A stretch of 64,000 bases of DNA from CBDBEU01 sp965204565 (GTDB lineage: Bacteria; Pseudomonadota; Alphaproteobacteria; Rhizobiales; TMED25): assembly GCA_965204565.1 (NCBI GenBank), contig CBDBEU010000004.1, positions 558,001 through 622,000 on the forward strand, in the 5' to 3' direction. The position numbers and the translations under genes are program-made. Positions 9,801 through 17,958 of the stretch are shown here, in pieces. Each line of letters starts with the position of its first letter. Within the stretch, counting starts at the first letter, position 1. The notes below the pieces were generated by a model, which worked only from the letters and a program-made list of their open reading frames with translations, searched no databases and was not told where the DNA came from.

Positions 9801-10364
9801 GGGCAAATTGTGGCGCTGCAGCTCGACATAGAGCCGGTCGCCATAAATCTCCTCAAGCACGGCGAGCCGTGTGGTGGCGAGATCGCCCTGCCCAGCCGCC
9901 AATGCCCGATCGATCGGCCCGCCCGCCCCGCCAGTGAGCGCAATCAGCCCCTGGCCGTTTTGACGCAAGCACTCAGCCGTGACATGTGTGCCAGCGCTGC
10001 CCTGATCATCGAGAAACGCGGCGCTCGACAGGCACATCAGATTGGCATAGCCGCTCTCGTCATGGGCAAACAGTGCAATGGAGGGGTGGCGCACCAATGA
10101 AGAACCCGGGGCTGCGCGCGCGGTCGCTTCACCGTCGGTACAATCGACCGCCACAGTGCAGCCGATGATCGGCTGGATGCCCTGACCTGCCAGTGTTTCG
10201 GAAAATTCCAGCGCACCGAACAGATTGTTAGTGTCGGTCAGACCGAGCGCCGGCAGATTGTGTTCGCGCGCCAGTTGCGCAAGCTTCTTGACCGGCAGCG
10301 CCCCTTCCAGCAGCGAATAGGATGAGCGCACGCGCAAATGGATGAATTCAGGTCCGTGCGACAT
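6819..10364 (-). CDS. dnaE: DNA polymerase III alpha subunit
   Basis: Replicative C-family polymerase. The start at 10364 (MSHGPEFIHLRVRSSYSLLEGA) gives 1181 residues. A start 15 codons earlier exists but adds a non-conserved peptide. The PHP domain occupies the first about 280 residues. The polymerase core shows GPGRGSGAASVVAW and the catalytic aspartates in MPDFDIDF, followed by the KFDILGLKTL and YGFNKAHSAAYA regions. The OB-fold and tau-binding C-terminal domain close the protein. The long open frame with no interruption shows that frameshifts elsewhere in the window are not a general sequence-quality problem. Confidence 0.97.
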   Translation of the reverse strand: MSHGPEFIHLRVRSSYSLLEGALPVKKLAQLAREHNLPALGLTDTNNLFGALEFSETLAGQGIQPIIGCTVAVDCTDGEATARAAPGSSLVRHPSIALFAHDESGYANLMCLSSAAFLDDQGSAGTHVTAECLRQNGQGLIALTGGAGGPIDRALAAGQGDLATTRLAVLEEIYGDRLYVELQRHNLPGESAVECELLRLAYQRGLPLVATNDVFFQTRDDHTAHDALICIADSEVVANEDRRRCSPNQHFRPPAEMVELFADLPEALENSLEIARRCTMRPILRTPILPRYRGSGDTDAIDEAAELERQAQEGLEARLAAGGPYPGFSAEDYRARLAHELEIINSMEFPGYFLIVSEIIKWSKANGIPVGPGRGSGAASVVAWSLTITDLDPLRFNLVFERFLNPHRVSMPDFDIDFCPARRDEVIGHIRDTYGHDRVAQIITFGKLQARAVLRDVGRVLQMPYGQVDRLCKLVPNNPADPVTLAQAIEREPRLGEERDSDEAVARLLEIGGALEGLYRHASTHAAGIVIGDRPLTELVPLYRDPRTEMPVTQFNMKWVEQAGLVKFDILGLKTLTVLETCGDIVRAAGTKIDISRIPLEDPAAFELFRRGDTVGVFQFESAGMRDLLVRAAPTNFEDLIALVALFRPGPMENIPKYLACKHGKEQPEALHELIEPVVADTYGVIIYQEQVLQIAQHMAGFSLGEADLLRRAMGKKIKSEMDAQRARFIDGASAKGVDPDRAKYIFDLVDKFAGYGFNKAHSAAYALVAYQTAYMKANFPLEFLASVMTHDMGNTDKLAQLRGEADRMGARILPPSVNHSGRDFLVEDGAIRYALGALKNVGGHAVEHIAAECQASGAFTSLSDFASRIDPQIVNRRTLENLVRAGVFDELADNRAALLGGVDMLCHEAQRAAAARADGQDDMFGVGGKAVVEIKLPAIAPWDPMTRLNEEFEAIGSFLSGHPLDSCREALADAGVTPWRSFEQDVRERGHTAARLAGTVTGRRDRRGRTGNSYAFVSFSDPTGQFEAVVFSDVLAQTGDVLEHGMAAILRVEAELEGDRVRLRLQDACPIKQSDPSSELQSNGSAECSHLRVFIRDDRPLEALSAQLASGAGHDIVSVIVQDHTARCEYELELGRTFEVSASIASSLKSIAGIVAVETEPATPVQERCHHACQVSAETI

Positions 10365-10506
10365 TCCTACTCGCCTCCTCAAGCCGGTGCATCTTGATCG
10401 CTCCGGCAAGCCCTGTCACCGCCGCGTCCGGTCAATACCGGGCCAATCTGCATATTTGTGGAAAACACCCTCGCCCCGCGCCGTGCAGATGCGCGAGTGG
10501 GTGGCT

Positions 10507-10602
10507 TCAGCGCAGCGCCGCCAGAATGTCGGCCCATGTCGCAACGGTGGCAAAAAGCAGCATCAGCGCACCCAGCGCCGCGCCGTCCTTGATATAAATC
10601 AT
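10507..10602 (-). CDS. Possible 31-residue membrane miniprotein
   Basis: A short frame of MIYIKDGAALGALMLLF-type sequence: a charged N-terminus followed by one hydrophobic helix (about residues 8-28) ending in an Arg. The ATG at 10602 is preceded at good spacing by AGGGAGA. Further upstream there is a perfect TTGACA (10650-10655, minus strand) with only a weak -10. It is not recognised as a named family. It sits between dnaE and the aap operon, transcribed in the same direction. A longer 139-codon frame reading through the same stop codon lacks any domain and is not supported. The ribosome-binding site and single-helix design argue for a real peptide, but comparative evidence is lacking. Confidence 0.45.
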   Translation of the reverse strand: MIYIKDGAALGALMLLFATVATWADILAALR

Positions 10603-10797
10603 GATCGTTCTCCCTTTTGATACCAGCGTAGTTCGTGTTTTGTTCTTTTTGTCAAACACAAATATTGATCTGACGCCCTGAACGTGGATGAAGCTCGCAA
10701 CGCATTGGATACCAATGTGAATTGGGAATTCCATCATGGCGGCGCGCCGGTCGGGGCACGCCGGATGATGATGCAAGGCACTGCCGCGTGAAGGCTG

Positions 10798-10819
10798 CCA
10801 CGGTTTGAGGCAACCGTGG
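10798..10819 (-). terminator. Stem-loop 3' of aapP
   Basis: A perfect 8-bp inverted repeat CCACGGTT / AACCGTGG with a 6-base loop, starting 25 bases after the aapP stop codon. No T-run follows on the minus strand, so it may act as a 3'-end stabiliser rather than a classical intrinsic terminator. Confidence 0.45.
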
Positions 10820-10843
10820 TCCGGCCTGTTTCCGCTGGCAGGT

Positions 10844-11614
10844 TCAGTGCAGGATCTGGCTGAGGAACAGCTTGGTGCGTTCGCTCTCGGGATTGTCGAA
10901 GAACTGGGCGGGGGGCGCCTGTTCAACGATCTCGCCCTCGTCCATGAAAATCACCCGGTTGGCGACCTGGCGGGCAAAGCCCATTTCGTGGCTGACGCAC
11001 AGCATGGTCATGCCGCTTTCGGCCAAATCGACCATCACTTCCAGCACTTCCTTGATCATTTCCGGATCAAGCGCCGAGGTCGGCTCATCGAACAGCATGA
11101 TGCGCGGCTCCATGCACAAAGAGCGCGCAATGGCGACGCGCTGCTGCTGACCGCCGGAAAGCTGGCCCGGGAACTTTTGGGCCTGCTCGGGGATCTTGAC
11201 GCGTTCCAGATAGCGCATGGCAAGTTCCTCGGCATCGGCCTTGGGCAGACGCCGCACCCAGATCGGCGACAGGGTGCAGTTTTCGAGCACCGTCAGATGC
11301 GGGAACAGATTGAAATGCTGGAACACCATGCCCACTTCGCGGCGCACCTGGTCGATGCGTTTGAGATTATCGGTAAGCTCGATGCCGTCGACGACAATGC
11401 GCCCGCGCTGATGCTCCTCAAGCCGGTTGATGCAGCGGATCATGGTCGACTTGCCCGACCCTGACGGTCCGCACACGATGATGCGCTCGCCGCGATAGAC
11501 CGATAGGTTGATGTCCTTCAGCACATGGAATTCGCCGAACCATTTATGCATCGACGATATCTCGATGGCGATTTCATCGGAGACGATATTGTCGGTCGTG
11601 ACACTTTCGGCCAT
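10844..11614 (-). CDS. aapP: General L-amino-acid ABC transporter, ATPase subunit
   Basis: Cytosolic ATPase of the polar amino-acid transporter. It has 256 residues. Walker A is GPSGSGKST (about residue 54), the ABC signature is LSGGQQQR and Walker B is RIMLFDEPTSALDPE; the H-loop histidine lies in CVSHEMGFA. It is the last gene of aapJQMP, separated from aapM by about 120 bases that contain a palindromic repeat. In Rhizobium, Aap has broad specificity for L-amino acids and exchanges amino acids during symbiosis; the substrate range here is inferred from family membership. Confidence 0.94.
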   Translation of the reverse strand: MAESVTTDNIVSDEIAIEISSMHKWFGEFHVLKDINLSVYRGERIIVCGPSGSGKSTMIRCINRLEEHQRGRIVVDGIELTDNLKRIDQVRREVGMVFQHFNLFPHLTVLENCTLSPIWVRRLPKADAEELAMRYLERVKIPEQAQKFPGQLSGGQQQRVAIARSLCMEPRIMLFDEPTSALDPEMIKEVLEVMVDLAESGMTMLCVSHEMGFARQVANRVIFMDEGEIVEQAPPAQFFDNPESERTKLFLSQILH

Positions 11615-11633
11615 GGGGCTTTATTCTTTTTAC

Positions 11634-11735
11634 CAGAGCGCAATCCGATCTGATTTTACTCAGATCTGCGCTCTATCTATCTGTTTTAACCGCATCATCT
11701 GATCGATCCTCGCTTCGCTCCGGTCGGATGATGCT
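11634..11735. repeat. Palindromic intergenic repeat of the rhizobial RIME type
   Basis: Two adjacent inverted repeats fill the aapM-aapP gap. The first is AGAGCGCA...TGCGCTCT (about 11635-11674), with an inner TCTGA/TCAGA match. The second is GCATCATC...GATGATGC (about 11692-11732), ending in the CTCTAG that often closes such elements. Size, position and terminal bases resemble mobile intergenic mosaic elements common in Rhizobiales. Folded in the transcript, it would separate the permease messages from the ATPase message. Confidence 0.6.
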
Positions 11736-12842
11736 CTAGTGGCCCGTGTGGAGCTTGCGCTCCAGATACATCGAGTAGCGCGACATGGAAAAGCAGAAGA
11801 CAAAGAAAAACAGGGCGACGAACACATAGACCTCGGTCGATAGCCCCTGCCAGGTCGCGTCCGACAAGGTCGCCTTGCCGATACCCAACGGATCGAGCAG
11901 ACCGATGATGATCACCAGGGTGGTGTCCTTGAACAGCGCGATGAAGGAGTTGACGATACCGGGAATGGTAATCTTCAGCGCCTGCGGCAGAATGATCAGG
12001 CGCATTGTCTTCCAATAGGACAGCCCCAGCGAGCGTGAGGCTTCATACTGGCCTGAGGGAATGGCCTGCAATCCGCCGCGGATCACTTCGGCCAGATAGG
12101 CCGACGAAAACAGCGTCACCATGATCAACACGCGCACCAGCAGATTGAAGCTGGTGCCCGGCGGCAGAAAATAGTTGAGCAGCGTCGAGGCGACAAACAG
12201 CAGCGTAATCAGCGGCACGCCCCTGATGAACTCGATAAACCCGACGCACAATATCCGCACGATGAACAGATGGGACTGGCGGCCCAGCGCCAGAAGAATG
12301 CCGAGTGGCAGCGAGGCGGCAATGCCGGTGACACCAATTACCAGGGTGAGAAGAAAGCCTCCGAATTTCGCGGTTTCGACTTCCGGCAGGCCAAACCCGC
12401 CGACCAGCAGAAAATAGGCGATCACCGGATAGACAAGCGAAAACAACAGCCACTTCGCCCTGCCCGGCACCTGATCGAACAAGATCGGCACCAGCGACAC
12501 TAAAAGCAGCACAAAGGCGAGATTGGCGCGCCAGCGCTCGGACCGTGGAAAGTCGCCATAGATGAACTGATCGACCCGCGTGGTGACAATCGCCCAGCAG
12601 GCGCCATCTCCCGTGTCCCAGCATTCCTGGCGTGAGCCGGCCCACCACACCGCATCGATCACCGCCCATTGGAACAATGGCGGGATCAGAAGATAAAGCA
12701 CATAGATCGAAACGAGTGTCAGGGCCGAATTGACCGGTGAGGAGAACAGGCTCTCGCGCATCCAGCGAATAGCACCGATCGAGGTGATTGGCGGGGCCAT
12801 CACCTCTACCTTCTCGTTTACCTGATGGATCGGAGCGGGCAT
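11736..12842 (-). CDS. aapM: General L-amino-acid ABC transporter, permease
   Basis: Inner-membrane permease of the polar amino-acid family. It has 368 residues, with an N-terminal extension and several hydrophobic helices ahead of the conserved core. The C-terminal half holds the BPD_transp_1 domain with the EAA-loop region EASRSLGLSYWKTMRLIILPQALK, which docks the ATPase. It lies 6 bases after aapQ, with which it forms the heterodimeric channel. Its long insert between the first helix and the core is typical of AapM compared with short HisM-like permeases. Confidence 0.93.
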   Translation of the reverse strand: MPAPIHQVNEKVEVMAPPITSIGAIRWMRESLFSSPVNSALTLVSIYVLYLLIPPLFQWAVIDAVWWAGSRQECWDTGDGACWAIVTTRVDQFIYGDFPRSERWRANLAFVLLLVSLVPILFDQVPGRAKWLLFSLVYPVIAYFLLVGGFGLPEVETAKFGGFLLTLVIGVTGIAASLPLGILLALGRQSHLFIVRILCVGFIEFIRGVPLITLLFVASTLLNYFLPPGTSFNLLVRVLIMVTLFSSAYLAEVIRGGLQAIPSGQYEASRSLGLSYWKTMRLIILPQALKITIPGIVNSFIALFKDTTLVIIIGLLDPLGIGKATLSDATWQGLSTEVYVFVALFFFVFCFSMSRYSMYLERKLHTGH

Positions 12843-12848
12843 CAGCCT

Positions 12849-14039
12849 TCAGCGCTCCACCAGGCTGATGCGTTTGTTGTACCAGTTCATGAAGGCGGAG
12901 ATCAGCAGCGAGATCATCAGATAGACCGACAGCACGATCGACATGCATTCAAGCGCTCGGCCGGTCTGGTTCAGCGATATGCGGCCGATGGTCGCGGTCA
13001 GGTCCATATAGCCAACCGCAATCGCCAGCGAGGAATTCTTGGTCAGGTTGAGATACTGGCTGATCAGCGGCGGGATGATCACCCGTAGCGCCTGCGGCAG
13101 GATGACGAGCCGCATGGTCCATTTCGGCTTGAGCCCAAGGGCATAGGCGGCCTCGGTCTGGCCGTGGCTGACGGATATGATGCCGCTGCGCACAATCTCG
13201 GCAATGAAGGCGCCGGTATAGATCGACAGCGCGAACCACAGCGCGAAGAACTCTGGCTTGACGGAAACGCCGCCGACAAAATTGAACCCCTTCAGTTCCG
13301 GCCAGTCGACATTGATCGGCGCACCGGTGGCGAAATAGGCGATCACCGGCAAGCCGACTATCAGCGCCAGATTGATCCATGCCACCGGATAAATCTTGCC
13401 GGTTTCTTCCTGAACGCGCCGGGCGCGAATGGTAAACCAGATGGCAAAGGCGATCGCGGCGGCAAGGCATGCAAAGATCAACCAGGAGCCGTCCTCGAAG
13501 ATTGGCCGTGGTATGTAAAAGCCGCGGTTTGACAGGAAAAACCCGCTCATCGGCTCGGAGGCATCACGCGGATGCGGCAGGGAATGCACAACAATGCCGT
13601 ACCACAGCAGAATGTGCAGCAGCACCGGCACATTGCGGGTGAACTCGATATAGACCGTCATCAGTTTGGCGATCAGCCAATTGTGCGACAGCCTGAGAAT
13701 GCCGACGGTAAATCCCAGAAGTGTAGCAAAAGCAATTCCGGTCAGAGCGACAAGGCCGGTATTGAGCAGCCCGACCAAGGCCGCGCGCGCATGGGGCGAG
13801 CGCGAGGAATAGTCAATCAGATGCTGATTGATGTCGTAGCTCGCCGGGTCCCACAAAAACCCGTAACCGGTCTCAATGCCGAGATCGTTCAGGTTCTGGA
13901 TGGTATTGTTGACGATCCATGAGACCGAGAACAACAGAACGATCAGGGTGATGATCTGAATGACGATTGAGCGAGAGCGCTCATTGGCCCACAGATCGGA
14001 GATCCGGAACGATTGTTCAGGCCGGTCGGCCGCCGCCAT
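12849..14039 (-). CDS. aapQ: General L-amino-acid ABC transporter, permease
   Basis: Partner permease of AapM. It has 396 residues. A first helix near residues 28-45 is followed by a long periplasmic segment, as in AapQ, then the multi-helix core with the ATPase-contact loop EAAYALGLKPKWTMRLVILPQALR. It lies between aapJ (75-base gap) and aapM (6-base gap) in one operon. Confidence 0.93.
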   Translation of the reverse strand: MAAADRPEQSFRISDLWANERSRSIVIQIITLIVLLFSVSWIVNNTIQNLNDLGIETGYGFLWDPASYDINQHLIDYSSRSPHARAALVGLLNTGLVALTGIAFATLLGFTVGILRLSHNWLIAKLMTVYIEFTRNVPVLLHILLWYGIVVHSLPHPRDASEPMSGFFLSNRGFYIPRPIFEDGSWLIFACLAAAIAFAIWFTIRARRVQEETGKIYPVAWINLALIVGLPVIAYFATGAPINVDWPELKGFNFVGGVSVKPEFFALWFALSIYTGAFIAEIVRSGIISVSHGQTEAAYALGLKPKWTMRLVILPQALRVIIPPLISQYLNLTKNSSLAIAVGYMDLTATIGRISLNQTGRALECMSIVLSVYLMISLLISAFMNWYNKRISLVER

Positions 14040-14114
14040 ATCAATTTCCCGTCGGGGCTGGATTCAGTGAATCCGGCCGGCATCCGCTGAGGGACGCCAG
14101 CCGGTTCATTTCTC

Positions 14115-15134
14115 TTAACGGAACGGCGGTGCGTAGAGGATGCCACCATCCTTGTATGAGGCGTTGACGCCGCGATCGAGGCCGATCGGGGTGTCGGGGC
14201 CGATATGGCGATCGAAGATCTCGCCATAATTGCCCGTCGCCTTGATCACGTTGACGGCCCAATCCTTGTCAAGACCGAGCATGGCGCCAAACTCGCCTTC
14301 GGTGCCGAGCATGCGGTTGATCTCAGGATTGTCAGTGCCGGATGCGAGCTGGTCGATATTGCTGGAATCGATGCCGTATTCCTCGGCCAGTATCAGCGCA
14401 TTCAGTGTCCAGCGTGCAACGTCACCCCATTCGTCATCGCCATGACGGACCAACGGGCCCAACGGCTCTTTGGAGACGATTTCCGACAGGATGACATGAT
14501 CGTCCGGGTTTTCCAGAACTGCGCGCGTGGCAGCAAGGCCGGAACGGTCGGAGGTGTAAACGTCACAGCGGCCGGCCAGATAGTTCTGGCGGGCTTCTTC
14601 GTTGTTCTCAAGCGGAACAGGTTCGTAATTCAGATTGTTGGAACGGAAGAAGTCGGCGAGGTTGAGCTCGGTGGTGGTGCCGGTCTGAATGCACACCGAG
14701 GCGCCATCGAGTTCAAGTGCGCTTGTGACACCGAGATCCTTCCTGACGAGGAATCCCTGACCGTCATAGTAGTTGACGCCGACAAAGGTGAGTTTCAAAT
14801 CGACATCGCGGCTGTAGGTCCAGGTAGTGTTGCGCGACAGCACGTCGATCTCACCGGACTTCAGCGCTTCAAAGCGGGTCACACCAGTCAGGTTGGTGTA
14901 TTTGACCTTGCCGGCATCGCCAAATACTGCAGCGGTGAGTGCCCGGCAGAACTCGACGTCAAAACCCTGCCACTCGCCAGCATCGTCCTTGTAGGCAAAA
15001 CCGGGAAGACCGGTATTGATACCGCATTGCAGAAAACCCTTGGCCTTGATGTCATCCAGCGTCCCTGCGCCGGCAGTCGATGCGAGGCCGATGAGAATGC
15101 TTCCTGCCATGATCGTGAGGAGGTTCTTTTTCAT
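14115..15134 (-). CDS. aapJ: General L-amino-acid-binding periplasmic protein
   Basis: Solute-binding protein (family 3) that delivers L-amino acids to AapQMP. The ATG at 15134 gives 339 residues beginning MKKNLLTIMAGSILIGLAST, a signal peptide with likely cleavage after AGA near residue 24. In-frame codons upstream would hide the signal and were rejected. The mature start TLDDIKAKGFLQCGINTGLPGFAY and the GKVKYTNLTGVTRFEALKSGEIDVLSRNTTW region are typical of AapJ. It heads the operon, and the following gap to aapQ is short. Confidence 0.94.
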   Translation of the reverse strand: MKKNLLTIMAGSILIGLASTAGAGTLDDIKAKGFLQCGINTGLPGFAYKDDAGEWQGFDVEFCRALTAAVFGDAGKVKYTNLTGVTRFEALKSGEIDVLSRNTTWTYSRDVDLKLTFVGVNYYDGQGFLVRKDLGVTSALELDGASVCIQTGTTTELNLADFFRSNNLNYEPVPLENNEEARQNYLAGRCDVYTSDRSGLAATRAVLENPDDHVILSEIVSKEPLGPLVRHGDDEWGDVARWTLNALILAEEYGIDSSNIDQLASGTDNPEINRMLGTEGEFGAMLGLDKDWAVNVIKATGNYGEIFDRHIGPDTPIGLDRGVNASYKDGGILYAPPFR

Positions 15135-15306
15135 GTTCAATCCTTTCGAATTACTCCCTGATTTCAGCCCTTGGGGAACGGCGGCAGACCGCCGGCGGCT
15201 TATTTGATGACCGCGGTCCAATGCCGTTTCAATCCCCACAATAGCTTCGAGGTTTAATCTCAGGCGTACATCACGTTTAGTCAAGTGATTAACCAAGTTA
15301 TTTGAA

Positions 15307-16270
15307 CCCGCATTTCCCATACGGCTCCGTTAATTGATGTGATTGATCGTTGGTTCCGTCATAAGAAAAAATGTCTGAAAAAATGTCTTGAGCGCATTTT
15401 GAGGCGCGGCATATGGCGAACCCGGCGGGTGAACCGGTTGATGGGCCTCTTCGGTTCGATTTCGACCGCCTCGGTGGCTATGAGGACGTAAACGACGCCG
15501 ACCGCCCGGGACGCGATCCCGCGATGCGATGGATTGACCGGGTGCACGCGCGGCATCCGCCCAGGGCCATCGTGCTCGACACGGATTCCATGGCGATCAG
15601 GAAAGCACCGCCTGGAATGGACCCTTCGCCTGCACCTGCTGCCATCCGCTGTTTGTGTTCAACCGGTTCGGCGATCCGGAACGCAGCCCAGGGCGACCAG
15701 TATACGATCCTTCGGCAAAGCATCGCCTGCCTTCCGACCCGACCCGTCGGCCGCCCACCCGATCATATGATCCGCACTCATGCCGGCTTCAGCCATCAGG
15801 CAGGATCATGGGACAAGAAGCGCCGGGTCGTCGCCAGGGTCGAACGGCATCCGGGCGAACGTGTCCCGCGCGTCGGCTTCATCGTCACCAGGCTGAGCCG
15901 CCCTACCGGGCGCGTGGTCGCCTTCTGCAACCGGCGCGGCGCGGCCGGGCAGCACATCGAGGAAGGCAGGAACGCGATTGTGCGGACCCGGCTGTTCCGG
16001 AACAATGCCGTGCGGCTCCGGCTTCATGCGCTCGCCTGCAATCCCGGTAACTTCATGCGAACGCCGGCTCTGCCGGAGGCGGTCAGGCGATGGTCGCCGA
16101 CCGGCGTGAAGGAGAAGCCGATCAGGATCGTCGCCGGGATCGTCACACACGGCCGGTACGTCACGTTCCGGTTGGCCGGCCGGTTGCCGAGGGCGCGGGT
16201 GCCAGGGGGCCTGTTCGCCGAGATCCTGCGGCTGATCGCCGGACTTCGGCCGCAGCCGGCGCCGGCGTGA
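15307..16270 (+). pseudogene. Decayed IS1380-family element (copy 1)
   Basis: An IS1380 DDE transposase with internal deletions. The frame from 15413 begins GEPVDGPLRFDFD, then jumps to RLGGYEDVNDADRPGRDPAMRW and to the catalytic-Asp region AIVLDTDSM. After frame disturbance it recovers in VGRPPDHMIRTHAGFSHQAGSW and continues to a normal C-terminus (EILRLIAGLRPQPAPA). About 120 residues of the family's roughly 450 are missing. Its 5' flank (15307-15410: CATTTCCCA, then TGATGTGATTGATCG) recurs inverted at about 23560-23665, so both descend from one element type. The element is dead. Confidence 0.8.
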
Positions 16271-16857
16271 CGCGTCCGGTTGTCATGCAGTCCGGCAAGA
16301 ACCACGGGCGAGGTGTGTCCTGATGACGACGAAATCGGCAATCCCGGCGCGATATACGCCGGCGTCACCGTTCTCGATGTCCCTCGATCCCCACGACGAT
16401 GGTCCGGGGTTGCAGATGTCCGCCCGTGGAGGCAATATCGGCTCGACGATGGTCGCCATCCCGTGAATGTCGGTAAAGGGTGCATATGCACTTTCGTGTC
16501 GAGAACGGGGATCCCGGTACTGCTAACCAGAACGCCACGTAAGGTGATGATGGAAAATCAAAATAATCGACACTGACAGCCCGCTCGATTGATCGGTAGG
16601 TCAAGGGAGGAACAACATTGAATTGCGCTCAATCTTACTCAGAAGTACCGTACTCGGCACCGTTGCCGGCGCATTTGCGCTGGGTTCGGCGTCAGTCGGT
16701 TAAGGCAGGCCCGATCAACGTGCTGTCGGCCAATGAAAGCACATGCGGCATTTACGCCATGCATGTCCCGGCAGAGCTTGGTGTTTTTGAATTTGCACTT
16801 CAAGACTGAGTTCATTGTTTTAACTCAAAAGGCTTTTGCTCAAATGAATGGTTACAA
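16271..16857. other. Gene-poor stretch with a truncated exported-protein start
   Basis: After the IS1380 remnant there is no sustained coding frame. The one recognisable item is at 16604-16703: a good Shine-Dalgarno AGGGAGG, 6 bases of spacing, then ATT followed by codons for a peptide ELRSILLRSTVLGTVAGAFA-like ending at TAA. It reads as a signal peptide whose ATG has become ATT and whose body is lost. A shifted frame (16704-16809) reads KAGPINVLSANESTCGIYA, faintly like the start of a branched-chain amino-acid-binding protein. The remainder, up to rmlB, contains the presumed rml promoter, which was not resolved. Confidence 0.4.
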
Positions 16858-16884
16858 TTGCCGCTTGGCAGGGCGATGTCATCA

Positions 16885-17955
16885 ATGAAAGCGCTGGTAA
16901 CCGGCGGGGCCGGGTTCATTGGCTCGGCTCTCATCCGGCACCTAGTTGGCAAGCGGGGCGCGTTGGTTCTCAATATTGACAAGCTGACCTATGCCGCCGA
17001 GCCGAGATCACTGGTGCCGGTTGAGGGCAATGAGCACTATGCGTTCGTTCAGGCGGATATTAACGATCGTGACGCAATGGACGAGGCCTTTGCGACGTTC
17101 CAGCCCGACACGGTGTTCCACCTGGCGGCTGAAAGTCATGTTGACCGCTCGATTACCGGATCGGCCGATTTCATCCAGACCAATATCAATGGAACGCACA
17201 CCTTGTTGGAGGCGGCGCGCCAATATTGGCAATCAAGTCCCGCGCGCGACGCCTTCCGCTTTGTTCACGTCTCGACCGATGAAGTCTATGGCTCGCTTGG
17301 CGCAGAGGGGCTGTTTCACGAACACACCGCATATGATCCAAGCTCGCCCTATTCGGCGAGCAAGGCCGCGTCAGATCATCTGGTGATGGCCTGGCATCGC
17401 ACCTACGGCTTTCCTAGTCTGATTTCCAACTGCTCGAACAATTATGGGCCCTGCCAGTTTCCGGAAAAGCTGATTCCGCTGATGATCCTGAATGCCCTAG
17501 AGGGCGAAAAGCTGCCGATCTACGGCGATGGAATGAATGTGCGCGATTGGCTCTATGTCGAAGACCATGCCCGCGCCCTGTGCCTTATCGCGGTGAATGG
17601 CCGCACCGGCGAGACCTACAATATCGGCGGGCGAAACGAGCGCACAAATCTCGCTGTGGCTGAAACCATCTGCACACTGATGGATGAGCGTCAAAAACAA
17701 GGCGTGCCGCACAACAAGCTGATCAGTTTTGTCGCCGATCGCCCGGGACATGATCAGCGCTACGCCATTGATGCGACCAAGATCAAGAGCGAACTTGGAT
17801 GGCGAGCTGAGGAGGATTTCGAAAGCGGGCTTGCAAAAACAGTCGGCTGGTACCTCGCCAATACTGAGTGGTGGAAGCCGCTGCGCAAGCGGGTCTATGG
17901 AGGGGAGCGGCTGGGCCTGGTTGAGGAAAATCAGCTGGCGGCCCACACAGGCTGA
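16885..17955 (+). CDS. rmlB: dTDP-glucose 4,6-dehydratase
   Basis: Short-chain dehydrogenase/reductase that converts dTDP-glucose to dTDP-4-keto-6-deoxyglucose, second step of dTDP-L-rhamnose synthesis. The ATG at 16885 gives 356 residues beginning MKALVTGGAGFIGSALIRHL, the NAD-binding loop. A TTG nine codons upstream and another ATG at 16876 are possible but add non-family residues. The active-site region HVSTDEVYGSLG and catalytic YxxxK in YSASKAASDHLV are intact. First gene of rmlB-rmlD-rmlA; 3 bases to rmlD. Confidence 0.95.
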   Translation: MKALVTGGAGFIGSALIRHLVGKRGALVLNIDKLTYAAEPRSLVPVEGNEHYAFVQADINDRDAMDEAFATFQPDTVFHLAAESHVDRSITGSADFIQTNINGTHTLLEAARQYWQSSPARDAFRFVHVSTDEVYGSLGAEGLFHEHTAYDPSSPYSASKAASDHLVMAWHRTYGFPSLISNCSNNYGPCQFPEKLIPLMILNALEGEKLPIYGDGMNVRDWLYVEDHARALCLIAVNGRTGETYNIGGRNERTNLAVAETICTLMDERQKQGVPHNKLISFVADRPGHDQRYAIDATKIKSELGWRAEEDFESGLAKTVGWYLANTEWWKPLRKRVYGGERLGLVEENQLAAHTG

Positions 17956-17958
17956 TCG

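Noticed and set aside
10603..10926. Long minus-strand reading frame ending at 10507
   Set aside because: Crosses the aapP 3' end, lacks motifs; only the last 31 codons have a ribosome-binding site.
15255..15284. sigma70-type promoter for aapJ (TTGACT at 15279-15284, minus strand)
   Set aside because: The -35 is good but no acceptable -10 lies at 16-19 bases; too weak to list as a feature.
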